DNA of 64,000 nt, from assembly GCF_015209595.1 (NCBI RefSeq), contig NZ_JADEYS010000004.1, positions 186,001 through 250,000 of the forward strand. Direction: 5' to 3'. The first letter of the stretch is position 1. Each line of letters starts with the position of its first letter. This DNA is from Pontibacterium sinense. Lineage in GTDB: Bacteria; Pseudomonadota; Gammaproteobacteria; Pseudomonadales; Balneatricaceae. The notes beneath the pieces were generated by a model. That model ran no database searches. It saw only the letters and a list, made by a program, of their open reading frames with translations, and was not told the DNA's origin. A program made the position numbers and the translations under genes. Below are positions 8,622-16,980 of this stretch, piece after piece.

Positions 8622-8725
8622 TGCTGCCAACGGGCATCGGTCCCGCAGGAAAAGCGATCTGTAGCGGCGTTCACGTGTACCGCCCTTGCTATACTTTAGC
8701 CAGCAAACCGACCGGGAGTGCTCTA

Positions 8726-8953
8726 ATGCGCGTTCAGTTACTGGTGACCAGAACGGACTTTTCGGTGCCAAACCTAGAGAAGGAGTTCAAAGACCTGAGG
8801 GTGGGCTATGAAATAGCGTACCTTGAGGATCACCCTGAGCTGGTTGAGACCTACAATATCCGCCATTCCCCCAATATTCTGATCGACGGTAAGTTGGCAT
8901 TTCGTCATCAAGCCTCGGAGCAAGAACTGCGGCAGTATTTCGACACGATGTAA
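8726..8953 (+). CDS. small thioredoxin-fold protein lacking the CxxC motif
   Basis: 75-residue protein that follows the thioredoxin/glutaredoxin pattern: an initial beta-strand (MRVQLLVTRTDF), a helix, a second strand with YEIAYLEDHPELVETYNIRHSPN, and the cis-proline motif SPN before the strand ILIDGKLAF. The usual CxxC active site is absent; TRTDFSV occupies that position. It is therefore unlikely to be a classical disulfide reductase, and it resembles small thioredoxin-like proteins used as scaffolds. GGGAG upstream of the ATG at 8726 supports the start. A terminator follows. Confidence 0.65.
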   Translation: MRVQLLVTRTDFSVPNLEKEFKDLRVGYEIAYLEDHPELVETYNIRHSPNILIDGKLAFRHQASEQELRQYFDTM

Positions 8954-8997
8954 TACGAAGCATCAATCTCTTCTAGCATGCCGATATCTATTGGGCA

Positions 8998-9036
8998 CAA
9001 AAAATCCGGTATTCCTCGCGGTATACCGGATTTTTA
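8998..9036. terminator. bidirectional intrinsic terminator
   Basis: The arms AAAATCCGGTAT and ATACCGGATTTTT flank a short loop, with A and T tracts on the two sides. It lies between the plus-strand thioredoxin-like gene and the minus-strand ald gene and can serve both. Confidence 0.88.
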
Positions 9037-9065
9037 GTTTCAGCGTTTAGCTATTAATCAATAGA

Positions 9066-10181
9066 TTAAGCGATCGCTTCTTCAGCAGGTACGTAGTCGT
9101 AGCCCAGATCTTTCGCGACTGCTTCGTAGTTGATGGTGCCGCGGTGTACGTTCAGGCCGTTTGCCAGATGTGCATCATCACGCAGTGCCTGTTTGTAACC
9201 TTTGTTCGCCAGTGCCAGTGCGAATGGCAGTGTTGCGTTGGTCAGAGCGAAGGTAGAGGTGCGTGCTACGCCGCCTGGCATGTTCGCTACGCAGTAGTGA
9301 ACCACGTCTTCTACGATGTAAGTTGGTTCCTGATGCGTGGTTGCACGAGAAGTTTCGAAGCAGCCACCCTGATCGATTGCAACGTCGACCAGTACCGCAC
9401 CGTCTTTCATCTTCGTCAGCATTTCACGGGTTACCAGCTTAGGTGCTGCTGCGCCCGGAATCAGTACTGCACCAATCACCAGATCTGCGGCAACCACTTC
9501 CTGCTCTACGCTTTCAGCGCTGGAGTACAGGGTTTTCAGCTGTGGGCCGTACAAAGCATCCAGTTCTTTCAAACGTGGCAGGGAGCGATCCAGAATCGTA
9601 ACGTCTGCGCCCATACCCATGGCCATACGTGCAGCGTTGATACCCACAACACCACCGCCGATCACAACAACTTTAGCTGGTGCTACACCCGGTACGCCAC
9701 CCAGCAGGGTGCCGAGGCCAGACTGTGCTTTCTCCAGGGAGTGTGCGCCTGCCTGGATTGCCATACGGCCAGCCACTTCACTCATTGGTGCCAGCAGTGG
9801 AAGACCACGGTTTTCGTCAGTAACAGTTTCGTATGCGATGGCAACTGCGTCGGATTCGACCAGCAGTTTGGTCTGTTCTGGGTCCGGAGCCAGGTGCAGG
9901 TAGGTGAACAAGATCTGTCCTGGGCGCAGCATGCGGCATTCGTTTGGCTGTGGTTCTTTTACCTTAACGATCATGTCAGCGCTGGCAAAGATCTCTTCAG
10001 CCGTGTCGATCAGTTTGGCGCCTGCTGCTTCATACTGTTCGTTGGTCAGGCCGATAGCTGTACCGCCATCACGCTGAACAATAACATCATGGCCCGCAGC
10101 AACCAGCTCGCGTACACCAGCAGGGGTCATACCAATACGGTATTCGTGGTTCTTAATCTCTTTAGGTACACCAATCAACAT
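9066..10181 (-). CDS. ald: alanine dehydrogenase
   Basis: 371-residue cytoplasmic enzyme, full length for the family, catalysing NAD-dependent oxidative deamination of L-alanine to pyruvate and ammonia. The N terminus MLIGVPKEIKNHEYRIGMTPAGV is diagnostic. The pyruvate-site lysine lies in the KVKEPQ segment, the catalytic histidine in TYLHLAPD, and a Rossmann motif GGGVVGINAAR begins near residue 173. The C terminus ends with GTINYEAVAKDLGY, as expected. It is a single-gene unit on the minus strand, closed by the bidirectional terminator. A long divergent spacer separates it from the EAL-GGDEF gene. Metabolically it fits with the large glutamate dehydrogenase in the same window: amino acid use as carbon and nitrogen source. 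Confidence 0.97.
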   Translation of the reverse strand: MLIGVPKEIKNHEYRIGMTPAGVRELVAAGHDVIVQRDGGTAIGLTNEQYEAAGAKLIDTAEEIFASADMIVKVKEPQPNECRMLRPGQILFTYLHLAPDPEQTKLLVESDAVAIAYETVTDENRGLPLLAPMSEVAGRMAIQAGAHSLEKAQSGLGTLLGGVPGVAPAKVVVIGGGVVGINAARMAMGMGADVTILDRSLPRLKELDALYGPQLKTLYSSAESVEQEVVAADLVIGAVLIPGAAAPKLVTREMLTKMKDGAVLVDVAIDQGGCFETSRATTHQEPTYIVEDVVHYCVANMPGGVARTSTFALTNATLPFALALANKGYKQALRDDAHLANGLNVHRGTINYEAVAKDLGYDYVPAEEAIA

Positions 10182-10599
10182 ACGAAATCTCCGGATCTTT
10201 ATTGCTTTTGTTTTTAGGAAGTAAATCTAGGTTATCACTGGTTGTTCGATTTATTTTTTTGAAGATTTTTTATTAGCAGGAAAAAATATCGCAATGCTGC
10301 GGTTTATCCAGAAAATTTAAAGGCGCAAAAAATGTGCCTGATTGGTCAATAAATATACCGCTCTTAAGTCGTATATAACGCATACCACTTAAGAGGGATT
10401 TTCCGAGATTGATCTGTTTTGTCCGCTTCTGAACGCTGCGGTGCAGCATTCAGAGCATGATGCCATCGCGTGCGAACATACTATTTATAGGGATGATTTT
10501 GTTGGGCCGGTGATTCGGGGTGTGATCTCTGCGGGTGTCACCTCACTGCAATCTGCATGTTGTAGCGTGGTTTGAACTGACAGCGCATTGGAGTGAGAC
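10182..10599. promoter_or_regulatory. divergent regulatory region between ald and the EAL-GGDEF gene
   Basis: 418 bp without a gene. AT-rich sequence adjoins ald (10220-10320). A perfect inverted repeat CTCTTAAG (10361-10368) and CTTAAGAG (10388-10395) with a 19-bp spacer lies about midway and may be an operator or a hairpin. No promoter was assigned with confidence. Confidence 0.45.
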
Positions 10600-12408
10600 A
10601 TGGAGAAGAGGTTAGGCTCGGGTTCGGACGAAATGGTTTACCTCAAGAGGATTCTCAATGAGGACCTCCTTCATCCCCACTTTCAACCCATTGTGGATCT
10701 GCGGCGCAATGAAGTGGTTGGCTATGAGGCCCTGATTCGAGGACCTTCTGGTTCTGATCTTGAATATCCTGATGCGTTGTTCCGTGTCGCCATCGAGCAG
10801 GGAATGCAGAATGAGCTTGAACTTGCCTGTCGGCGGGTGACCCTGCAACGTTACGCAGAGCTCAGACCTGACGCTAAGTTATTTCTGAACATCAGCGCCT
10901 CCCTTTTAAGCTCGACGGAACATCAGACCGGCTTCACTGAAGAGCTGTTGCGCGAGTTGGATATCCCGACCCGCGATATTGTTATCGAGATCTCAGAACA
11001 GCATCCGTTTGATCACTATGGCCTGACTGCGGCAGCGGTGCAGCATTACCGTGATATGGGGTTTGCGATTGCGATTGATGATCTGGGAAGCGGTTACTCG
11101 GGTTTGAAGCTCTGGTCGGAGCTACGCCCGGAGTACGTCAAAATCGATAAGCACTTTGTCTCCAATATTGATCAGGACCCGGTGAAAAAGGAGTTTGTGC
11201 GCTCTATCTGTAATATCGCGCAAACGATGCGTTGTAACATCATTGCTGAGGGGATCGAACGCAGTAATGAACTGAGAGCCTTGCAGCAACTGGGTGTGAT
11301 GATTGGTCAGGGCTATTTGCTAGGCCGTCCCGGTGTGGTCCCCACTTTTGAGCCAGATACGTTTTTGCCCGATGCCAGTTATTGGGAGGCCAATGCTGAG
11401 AGTCCGCAAGACATCAGTGATACCGCATTTAGCTTATTGAAATCCTCTCCGACTCTCGCGCCTGATGACAAAATCGGTTTTGTCAGTCAGTTGTTTCGGC
11501 AGAATACAGAACTGACCACAATCCCGGTGCTGGTGGGAGGTAAACCGATCGGTGTGGTGTTAAAAAGCGAATTGCTGGAGATGTTTTCATCACAGTACGG
11601 GCGTGCCCTCTACGAGCACAAACCGGTGAGTAAGATGCTCAGTCAGAACGTGCTGGTAGTTGAAAGCACGACGACGCTGGCCCGCGTCTCTCAGATTGTG
11701 ACCGATCAGGATGAGTTTGCGCTAAAGCAGGACATTATTATTACGCAGGAAGGCAGCTATCTGGGGATGGGCAGTGTGCGCGATCTGTTGAAGCGTATCA
11801 CCGAGCTGAAGATCCGCAATGCGCGTTACGCGAATCCGTTGACGTTGCTGCCGGGCAATGTGCCGATCAACCGTGAGATTGATTTAATGCTGCGCCAGTT
11901 AATTGATTTCCGGGTGGCATACTTTGATCTGAATAACTTCAAACCTTACAACGACTGCTATGGCTACTCAAAAGGTGATCAGGTTATTCGGCTGATGGGC
12001 GAGCTGCTTAACCGGCATGCATCCGGCAACCATAACTTTGTTGGGCATATCGGTGGTGATGACTTCGTGGTGATCTATCGGGGGGATGGCTGGCAGGAAA
12101 GTTGCGAGCGCATCATTAAGGAGTTTGAGGATCTGGTGCGTTCTTTCTATTCGCCTCAGGATCTGCAGCGTAAGGGGATAGAAGCGTTGGATCGTCACGG
12201 AGAACCCCGGTTCTTCCCACTATTGGGGCTGGCGATTGGTGTAGTACACCCGGATGCGGGGCGTTGTGATTCACACAACGAGGTGGCCGAGCTGGCGTCA
12301 CAGGCTAAGAAAGAGGCCAAAGCGCTGCCGGGTAGTGCAATTTTTGTCTCACGGCGACGTGGCGGCGGAGATCTTCCAGAGACGTTGTGTGAGTATGCTG
12401 TGGGTTAG
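10600..12408 (+). CDS. EAL-CBS-GGDEF cyclic-di-GMP protein
   Basis: 602-residue cytoplasmic protein without membrane segments. The N-terminal EAL phosphodiesterase domain (about residues 15-240) has EALIRGP at 43-49, the glutamate of EISEQ, the metal-binding IDDLGSGYSGL loop, YVKIDK and IAEGIE, so it looks catalytically competent. A central region (about 255-395) has the repeat pattern of paired CBS domains. The C-terminal GGDEF-type domain carries GGDDF (485-489), a conservative variant of the active site, so it may synthesise c-di-GMP or only bind GTP. A domain order of this kind usually signifies ligand-switched c-di-GMP turnover. The last codons nearly meet the convergent LysR gene (17 bp apart). 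Confidence 0.9.
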   Translation: MEKRLGSGSDEMVYLKRILNEDLLHPHFQPIVDLRRNEVVGYEALIRGPSGSDLEYPDALFRVAIEQGMQNELELACRRVTLQRYAELRPDAKLFLNISASLLSSTEHQTGFTEELLRELDIPTRDIVIEISEQHPFDHYGLTAAAVQHYRDMGFAIAIDDLGSGYSGLKLWSELRPEYVKIDKHFVSNIDQDPVKKEFVRSICNIAQTMRCNIIAEGIERSNELRALQQLGVMIGQGYLLGRPGVVPTFEPDTFLPDASYWEANAESPQDISDTAFSLLKSSPTLAPDDKIGFVSQLFRQNTELTTIPVLVGGKPIGVVLKSELLEMFSSQYGRALYEHKPVSKMLSQNVLVVESTTTLARVSQIVTDQDEFALKQDIIITQEGSYLGMGSVRDLLKRITELKIRNARYANPLTLLPGNVPINREIDLMLRQLIDFRVAYFDLNNFKPYNDCYGYSKGDQVIRLMGELLNRHASGNHNFVGHIGGDDFVVIYRGDGWQESCERIIKEFEDLVRSFYSPQDLQRKGIEALDRHGEPRFFPLLGLAIGVVHPDAGRCDSHNEVAELASQAKKEAKALPGSAIFVSRRRGGGDLPETLCEYAVG

Positions 12409-12425
12409 GCGCTATCATCCGCGCT

Positions 12426-13277
12426 TCAGCTGTCTTCTTTTTTACCGAATGCGTCTGATATGCGCATCGCGCCCACGGTCGTTAATACGGGGTGGGGGTG
12501 AGGCGCCAGCGCCAACACAATATCGATCGCCGGGAGGTCTGGCAGGTCGCTGCTTTCCAAGACCGTTAAGTCCTTGGAAACCGTTGAGCGTGCCAGCGCG
12601 CTGATCGCGATCCCTTTGTGCAACAAACCTTTCAGAGCGGTAGCGCTGGAGGAGGTGGCGATCAGTTGATAGGCACGGTTCTGTTTTTCCAGTGCATCAA
12701 TGGCGGTACTGTGAAATTTACAGTCGGCGTCATAGAGCACCAGCGGCAGTACATCCCGTGCTAACAGTTCAGGGTACCCGCCGTGAGTCCAGACACCTTT
12801 GTCATGTACCAGCAGGTAACCTTCATCGTTTTCCGGTGCGCGGGTCAGAATCGCCGCGTGGATCTCGCCGCGATCCAATAGGGCACGTAGGCGGGTACTG
12901 CTGGCGCAGAGGATGCTGATCTCCTGTTGAGGATGAGTTTCCAGCAGAAGGGCGATCAGTGTGGGCAGGACAGAATCAGCATAGTCATCGGGGCAGCCGA
13001 GCATCAGTGGCGGGTGATCGCTACGGTGTTTGAGGTCGCTCAGGGCCTGATCGTGAATCGCCAGTAACCGTCGGGCGTAGCTGGCCAGTTTACGGCCATG
13101 TTCGGTCAGACCCAGATTACGGCCTTCTTTGATGAACAGCTCCTTGCCGGTCGCTTCCTCCAGCTTCTTCATCTGCATACTGATCGCACTTTGGGTCCGG
13201 TGGATCTGCTTGGCGGCACGGGTAAAGCTGCCGGTATCCACAAAAGCGATAAAGCTGCGCAGTGCTTCGATATCCAT
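12426..13277 (-). CDS. LysR-family transcriptional regulator
   Basis: 283-residue DNA-binding regulator. The N-terminal winged helix-turn-helix (residues 1-60) is textbook LysR: DIEALRSFIAFVDTGSFTRAA, then HRTQSAISMQMKKLE. The remainder is the periplasmic-binding-protein-like effector domain. Its target is not obvious. It is divergently oriented to the arsenite methyltransferase gene across a 312-bp spacer, which is the classical layout for a LysR regulator controlling its neighbour, but specific regulation is an inference. Confidence 0.92.
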   Translation of the reverse strand: MDIEALRSFIAFVDTGSFTRAAKQIHRTQSAISMQMKKLEEATGKELFIKEGRNLGLTEHGRKLASYARRLLAIHDQALSDLKHRSDHPPLMLGCPDDYADSVLPTLIALLLETHPQQEISILCASSTRLRALLDRGEIHAAILTRAPENDEGYLLVHDKGVWTHGGYPELLARDVLPLVLYDADCKFHSTAIDALEKQNRAYQLIATSSSATALKGLLHKGIAISALARSTVSKDLTVLESSDLPDLPAIDIVLALAPHPHPVLTTVGAMRISDAFGKKEDS

Positions 13278-13589
13278 CGTTTATCCCTTGGTATCCATGT
13301 CGGTGGCGATGATTGCCCGTGTTGTCGCAGTTGTTGTGGCGAGGGTGTCATCCGCTGAAGGTCGTGCGCTGAGTTATAGCCGAATTGAAGGAGGGGAGCA
13401 ATCTCACCCGAATTGTTGTCATTATGTGGTTCGGATGTGGTTAGAGAGTGCAGAGATGATGGCTGACGGTGTTCAAGAACCGCCACAACGGGATATATTA
13501 CCCGCTCTCGATAGTGATCAAATCCAGTATTTTCGATACAGGGGTATCCGTTGGATATCCGTGATGGGCTCAGTAATAAAGGTAGAGTG
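13278..13589. promoter_or_regulatory. divergent spacer between the LysR gene and arsM
   Basis: 312 bp without a convincing gene. Near 13540-13562 the sequence GGTATCC-GTT-GGATATCC forms a short imperfect hairpin ahead of the methyltransferase start. Divergent promoters and a LysR binding site are expected here, but no T-N11-A site could be singled out. Confidence 0.4.
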
Positions 13590-14639
13590 ATGCACGAACA
13601 GGTTCAGGAATACTACGGTGAGGTACTGCAGGGCAGTGATGATCTGCAAACAAACGCCTGCTGCACAGATGATTCAATGCCACGCTTTGTTAAAAATGCC
13701 TTGGCGAAGGTGCACGATGAGGTCATGGCGCGCTACTACGGCTGCGGTCTGGTCGCACCGGAACAGCTGAAAGGCTGTGCAATTCTTGATCTTGGCAGCG
13801 GCAGTGGCCGTGACTGTTATGTGTTGTCGCAGTTTGTGGGCGAATCCGGTCGTGTCGTGGGTGTGGATATGACCGACGCGCAGCTGGAGGTGGCGAACCG
13901 ACATCTGGCCTATCATCAGGACACCTTTGGTTACAGCGAAGGCAATGTCGAATTCCACAAGGGCTATATTGAAAAGTTGGATGAACTGGACCTGCCGGAT
14001 AACAGCTTCGACGTGATCGTCTCCAACTGTGTGATTAACCTGAGTCCGGATAAAGAAGCGGTGTTTCGTGAAGCTTACCGTCTGCTGAAGCCGGGTGGCG
14101 AGTTGTATTTCTCTGATGTTTACGCGGATCGCCGTGTGCCGGAATCACTCAAATCTGATCCTGAGCTTTATGGCGAATGCCTCTCCGGTGCACTGTACTG
14201 GAACGATTTCCTGCGTCTGGCGAAGAAAGCGGGTTTTGCCGATCCGCGTCTGGTGGAAGATCGCCCGATCACCATCGACAATGAACGAATCGAGCAGAAG
14301 ATCGGCCATATCGGGTTTTACTCTGCCACCTACCGTCTGTTCAAAATTGCGGAGCTGGAAGATGCTTGTGAAGATTACGGTCAGGTCGTGGTTTATAAAG
14401 GCACCATCGAGCATATTCCGGAGGTGTTTGAGCTGGATGCGCATCATAGTATCCAAAAGGGTAAGGTGTTTCCGGTGTGCGGAAATACCTGGCGGATGCT
14501 GCACGATACCCGTTTCCAGGAACACTTTGATTACATCGGCAACTGGGACAACCACTACGGTATCTTTGATGGTTGCGGCACCTTGATGCCCTTCGAGACA
14601 GACACTCAGGGTGAGAGCAGTGGCGGCGGTTGCTGCTGA
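13590..14639 (+). CDS. arsM: arsenite methyltransferase (ArsM-like)
   Basis: 349-residue SAM-dependent methyltransferase. The SAM-binding motif I, ILDLGSGSGRD, is at about 65-75, and the post-motif FDVIVSNCVINLS is the signature of ArsM. Its cysteine, that of GECLSGAL and N-terminal cysteines (CC at 24-25) are candidate As(III) ligands. The C terminus ends in GGGCC, a metal- or arsenic-binding-like tail seen in some ArsM proteins. The expected reaction is stepwise methylation of arsenite to volatile or exported methylarsenicals. The ATG at 13590 is preceded by AAGG and AGAG and matches the family N terminus. No arsR, arsB or arsC gene is nearby, so regulation is not by the usual ars operon. 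Confidence 0.9.
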   Translation: MHEQVQEYYGEVLQGSDDLQTNACCTDDSMPRFVKNALAKVHDEVMARYYGCGLVAPEQLKGCAILDLGSGSGRDCYVLSQFVGESGRVVGVDMTDAQLEVANRHLAYHQDTFGYSEGNVEFHKGYIEKLDELDLPDNSFDVIVSNCVINLSPDKEAVFREAYRLLKPGGELYFSDVYADRRVPESLKSDPELYGECLSGALYWNDFLRLAKKAGFADPRLVEDRPITIDNERIEQKIGHIGFYSATYRLFKIAELEDACEDYGQVVVYKGTIEHIPEVFELDAHHSIQKGKVFPVCGNTWRMLHDTRFQEHFDYIGNWDNHYGIFDGCGTLMPFETDTQGESSGGGCC

Positions 14640-14651
14640 TCCATCAGTGTT

Positions 14652-14687
14652 ACGAATAGGTGGCATCAATACTATTCGTTAGTTTTT
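14652..14687 (+). terminator. probable intrinsic terminator of arsM
   Basis: ACGAATAG (14652-14659) and CTATTCGT (14672-14679) form a perfect 8-bp stem, followed by TAG and five T residues ending at 14687. Confidence 0.65.
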
Positions 14688-14741
14688 GCACCAGCGAACG
14701 GTAAGAATACCTGCACTTTCAACGGAAGCAGGTACTTACTC

Positions 14742-15395
14742 ATGGAACTGATTGTTGGCAACAAAAACTACTCTTCATGGTCGTTGCGCGGCTGGCTGAT
14801 GCTGGCCGCATTTAATCTCGACTTCAAAGACACCCGCCTGCTGCTACATACCGATACGTTTTACCGCGAGCTCGAAAAGCTGGGCGTGGCCGGCAAAGTG
14901 CCGGTGCTGCTGGACGGTGATTTGACCGTATGGGACTCTTTGGCGATCTGCGAATACGTCAGCGAAACCTATCTGGATGGCCGCGGCTGGCCTGTGGATA
15001 AAGCCGCCCGTGCTGAGGCGCGCGCTGTGGCGAACGAGATGCACTCCGGCTTTATGGCGTTACGCAGCGAGATGCCAATGAACTGCCGAGCCAAACGCAG
15101 GATCGAGCCATCTGCGGCTGCGATGCAGGATGTGGCACGCATTGATGCGATCTGGTCGGGCTTGCGTGCACGCTTCGCCGATCAAGGTCCTTGGCTGTTT
15201 GGCGAATTCAGTATCGCCGATGTGATGTTTGCCCCGGTGGCATCCCGCTTTGAGACCTATGGGATTGAGGTGTCTGATCTGAGCCGTACTTATATGGCAG
15301 CGGTGCTGAATCATTCCGCCATGCAGGAGTGGATTGAAGCGGGTAAGCGGGAATCCGAGATTGTTGAATCGGATGAGGTAGGAATAGACGTCTAA
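14742..15395 (+). CDS. glutathione S-transferase family protein
   Basis: 217-residue cytoplasmic protein. The N-terminal thioredoxin-like domain begins ELIVGNKNYSSWSLRGWLM, with the serine of NYSSWS at the catalytic position of bacterial GSTs. It continues with the cis-proline segment GKVPVLLDGD and the glutathione-contacting VWDSLAICEYV (ESxAI-like). The C-terminal helical domain contains the FSIADVMFAPV capping-box motif. It resembles the YfcF/maleylacetoacetate isomerase-related group. Detoxification by glutathione conjugation or reduction is the family role; the substrate is unknown. It is followed by repeat elements and faces a convergent gene. Confidence 0.93.
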   Translation: MELIVGNKNYSSWSLRGWLMLAAFNLDFKDTRLLLHTDTFYRELEKLGVAGKVPVLLDGDLTVWDSLAICEYVSETYLDGRGWPVDKAARAEARAVANEMHSGFMALRSEMPMNCRAKRRIEPSAAAMQDVARIDAIWSGLRARFADQGPWLFGEFSIADVMFAPVASRFETYGIEVSDLSRTYMAAVLNHSAMQEWIEAGKRESEIVESDEVGIDV

Positions 15396-15411
15396 CCCTC
15401 TACCCGACCCT

Positions 15412-15482
15412 TGTAGCAGCCCTCTCCAAGGGCGACATATCTTGGTCGTGGGAATGTGTCGCGGTCGGAGACCGCTGCTACA
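15412..15482. repeat. palindromic intergenic element, TGTAGCAGC type (second copy)
   Basis: Terminal inverted repeats TGTAGCAGC (15412-15420) and GCTGCTACA (15474-15482) enclose hairpins GCCCTCTCCAAGGGC and GCGGTCGGAGACCGC and a central imperfect palindrome. It matches the element at 2883-2959 in ends and layout, and lies 17 bp after the GST stop codon. Confidence 0.8.
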
Positions 15483-15521
15483 GATATAGCTCTGATTCCC
15501 GTGCTCCTCTATGGGAATTTG

Positions 15522-15952
15522 TTCTGGTTCCCACGGTCTCCCGTGGGAATCCATACAGTGGTATACGTTACACGCGAGTTTGGCGGTGTACGGAGATGTG
15601 GGTATTTTTCTGGTTCCCACGGTCCCCCCGTGGGAATCCATACAGTGGTTTACGTTACTCGCGAGTTTGGTGATGTGCGACGATCCGGGGCTTTTTCTGG
15701 TTCCCATGGTCCCCCGTGGGAATCCATACAGTAGCTTGCGTTACTCGCGAGTTTGGCGGCGTGCGACGATCCGGGGCTTTTTCTGGTTCCCATGGTCCCC
15801 CGTGGGAATCCATACAGTGGCTTACGTTACCAGAGAGTTTGGCGGCGTGCGACGATCCGGGTATTTTTCTGGTTCCCATGGTCCCCCGTGGGAATCCATA
15901 CAGTGGCTTACGTTACTCGCGAATTTGGCGGTGTGCGAAGAAGCGGGTATGG
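15522..15952. repeat. five tandem copies of an 86-bp palindrome-bearing repeat
   Basis: Units start at 15522, 15608, 15695, 15781 and 15867, with periods of 86, 87, 86 and 86 bp. Each starts TTCTGGTTCCCA and carries an inverted repeat, TTCCCACGG and CCGTGGGAA (T replaces C in copies 3-5, leaving a G-U pair), then CATACAGT. A second palindrome, ACTCGCGAGT, is perfect in copies 2 and 3. Copies differ by point changes, mostly outside the main palindrome. The array fills the convergent spacer between the GST and Ap4A phosphorylase-like genes. Open frames running through it are by-products of the repeat. Confidence 0.92.
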
Positions 15953-15973
15953 GTGAGATATGCACCTCAGGGG

Positions 15974-16843
15974 TTAGCAAACGCTCGCCAACACTTTCAT
16001 CAAACCATGTTCTTTTAGCCTAACCGCTTCCTCTTCTGACCGGACCAGCAAGGCACCGACAAAGGCCAGAGAGTTAAATGAGACGCCCTCGAATGACTCT
16101 TTAGTGCGCGGGACCATCAGCATCCACTTGCGGGTGATCAGCAGATTGTAAGCCGAGGTGGTTTGCAGCCCATCGTCTTTAATCTCCAGTTCTTCGCGCA
16201 GTTGATTGTAGGTGTTTTTCAAGGCATCGGCGGCGTGGGACGGATCATCAAACAAGCCTTCAGGCAGTTGCATTCCCGAATGACGGAAGCCCAGTTCTAG
16301 ACGGCTGTTGGGGTGTCCCGGTTTCAGCTGATTCAGGGCGTCAGAGAAGGGCAGCTCCTGACAGGCGGTCATGGGCAGCGGGATCAGTTGCAGGTGTTTG
16401 TGCGGTTGGCTGGCACCGGCGATTTTGCCGCCGTTATAAAAGGCCAGTCCGTCGATCTCCTGCATCACCTGCGCCAGTGCCTGAAAATCCCGTTGCTTGA
16501 TCTTATCTTGCTGAGATTCCATCTCTCGGGTGACGATCAGCAGGTGGTGATCGACGACGTTAAATTTGTTTAGCAAGCAGATATGGTCATCGCCGAGATC
16601 GCGTACATACAGGGCTTCGTCATAGGGTTTAAAGGGGTTACGGCGGGTATCTCCCGCTTTCTTTAAACGTTGTGCCGCATCTTCTTTGCGTTTCAGGTTG
16701 GAGAGGGTGCGTAGCAAAAAGCTTTGCCCGGCATCCGTGACATGTTCATAGGCTGTGTCGATGGATTGCAATGCACCACTGGCCAGTGCGCCTTGAGTGA
16801 CTCGTTCTACATCCTGCATCAGTGTGGCTGCTGAATCGTTCAT
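15974..16843 (-). CDS. Ap4A phosphorylase / ATP adenylyltransferase-like protein
   Basis: 289-residue cytoplasmic protein of the Apa1/Apa2-type HIT superfamily branch. The catalytic HxHxQ motif is visible in ASQPHKHLQLIPLP, and upstream the HLLIVTREMESQ strand has the family pattern, as does the C-terminal SAYNLLITRKWMLMVPR segment. Members phosphorolyse diadenosine tetraphosphate to ATP (or ADP) and ADP, controlling alarmone levels under stress. The ATG at 16843 is chosen because AGGGA lies upstream at a normal distance; the open frame extends ten codons further with no ribosome-binding site. Transcription is convergent with GST across the tandem repeats. Confidence 0.85.
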   Translation of the reverse strand: MNDSAATLMQDVERVTQGALASGALQSIDTAYEHVTDAGQSFLLRTLSNLKRKEDAAQRLKKAGDTRRNPFKPYDEALYVRDLGDDHICLLNKFNVVDHHLLIVTREMESQQDKIKQRDFQALAQVMQEIDGLAFYNGGKIAGASQPHKHLQLIPLPMTACQELPFSDALNQLKPGHPNSRLELGFRHSGMQLPEGLFDDPSHAADALKNTYNQLREELEIKDDGLQTTSAYNLLITRKWMLMVPRTKESFEGVSFNSLAFVGALLVRSEEEAVRLKEHGLMKVLASVC

Positions 16844-16980
16844 CTGTATTTCCCTGTTATCCCTGCATATCACTGTCGGTTATTCTAATCTGAAAACGAT
16901 GAGTATTAGTACGCAATCTCTACGTATTACTACCTAGAATAGATCGCAGCTGATGGAATTTTACTCAGCTGTCAGGCACG

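Noticed and set aside
9144-10217. 357-codon open frame opposite ald
   Set aside because: It is a shadow of the ald gene: extremely rich in Cys, Gln, Phe and His, without family features, and ald on the other strand is certain.
15522-15952. CRISPR array
   Set aside because: The repeats are regular, but the whole 86-bp unit is repeated. There are no unique spacers and no cas genes nearby.
15456-16023. Several overlapping open frames in the tandem repeat region
   Set aside because: They contain repeated peptide fragments generated by an 86-bp unit in shifting frames; not a multiple of three, so no real repeat protein.
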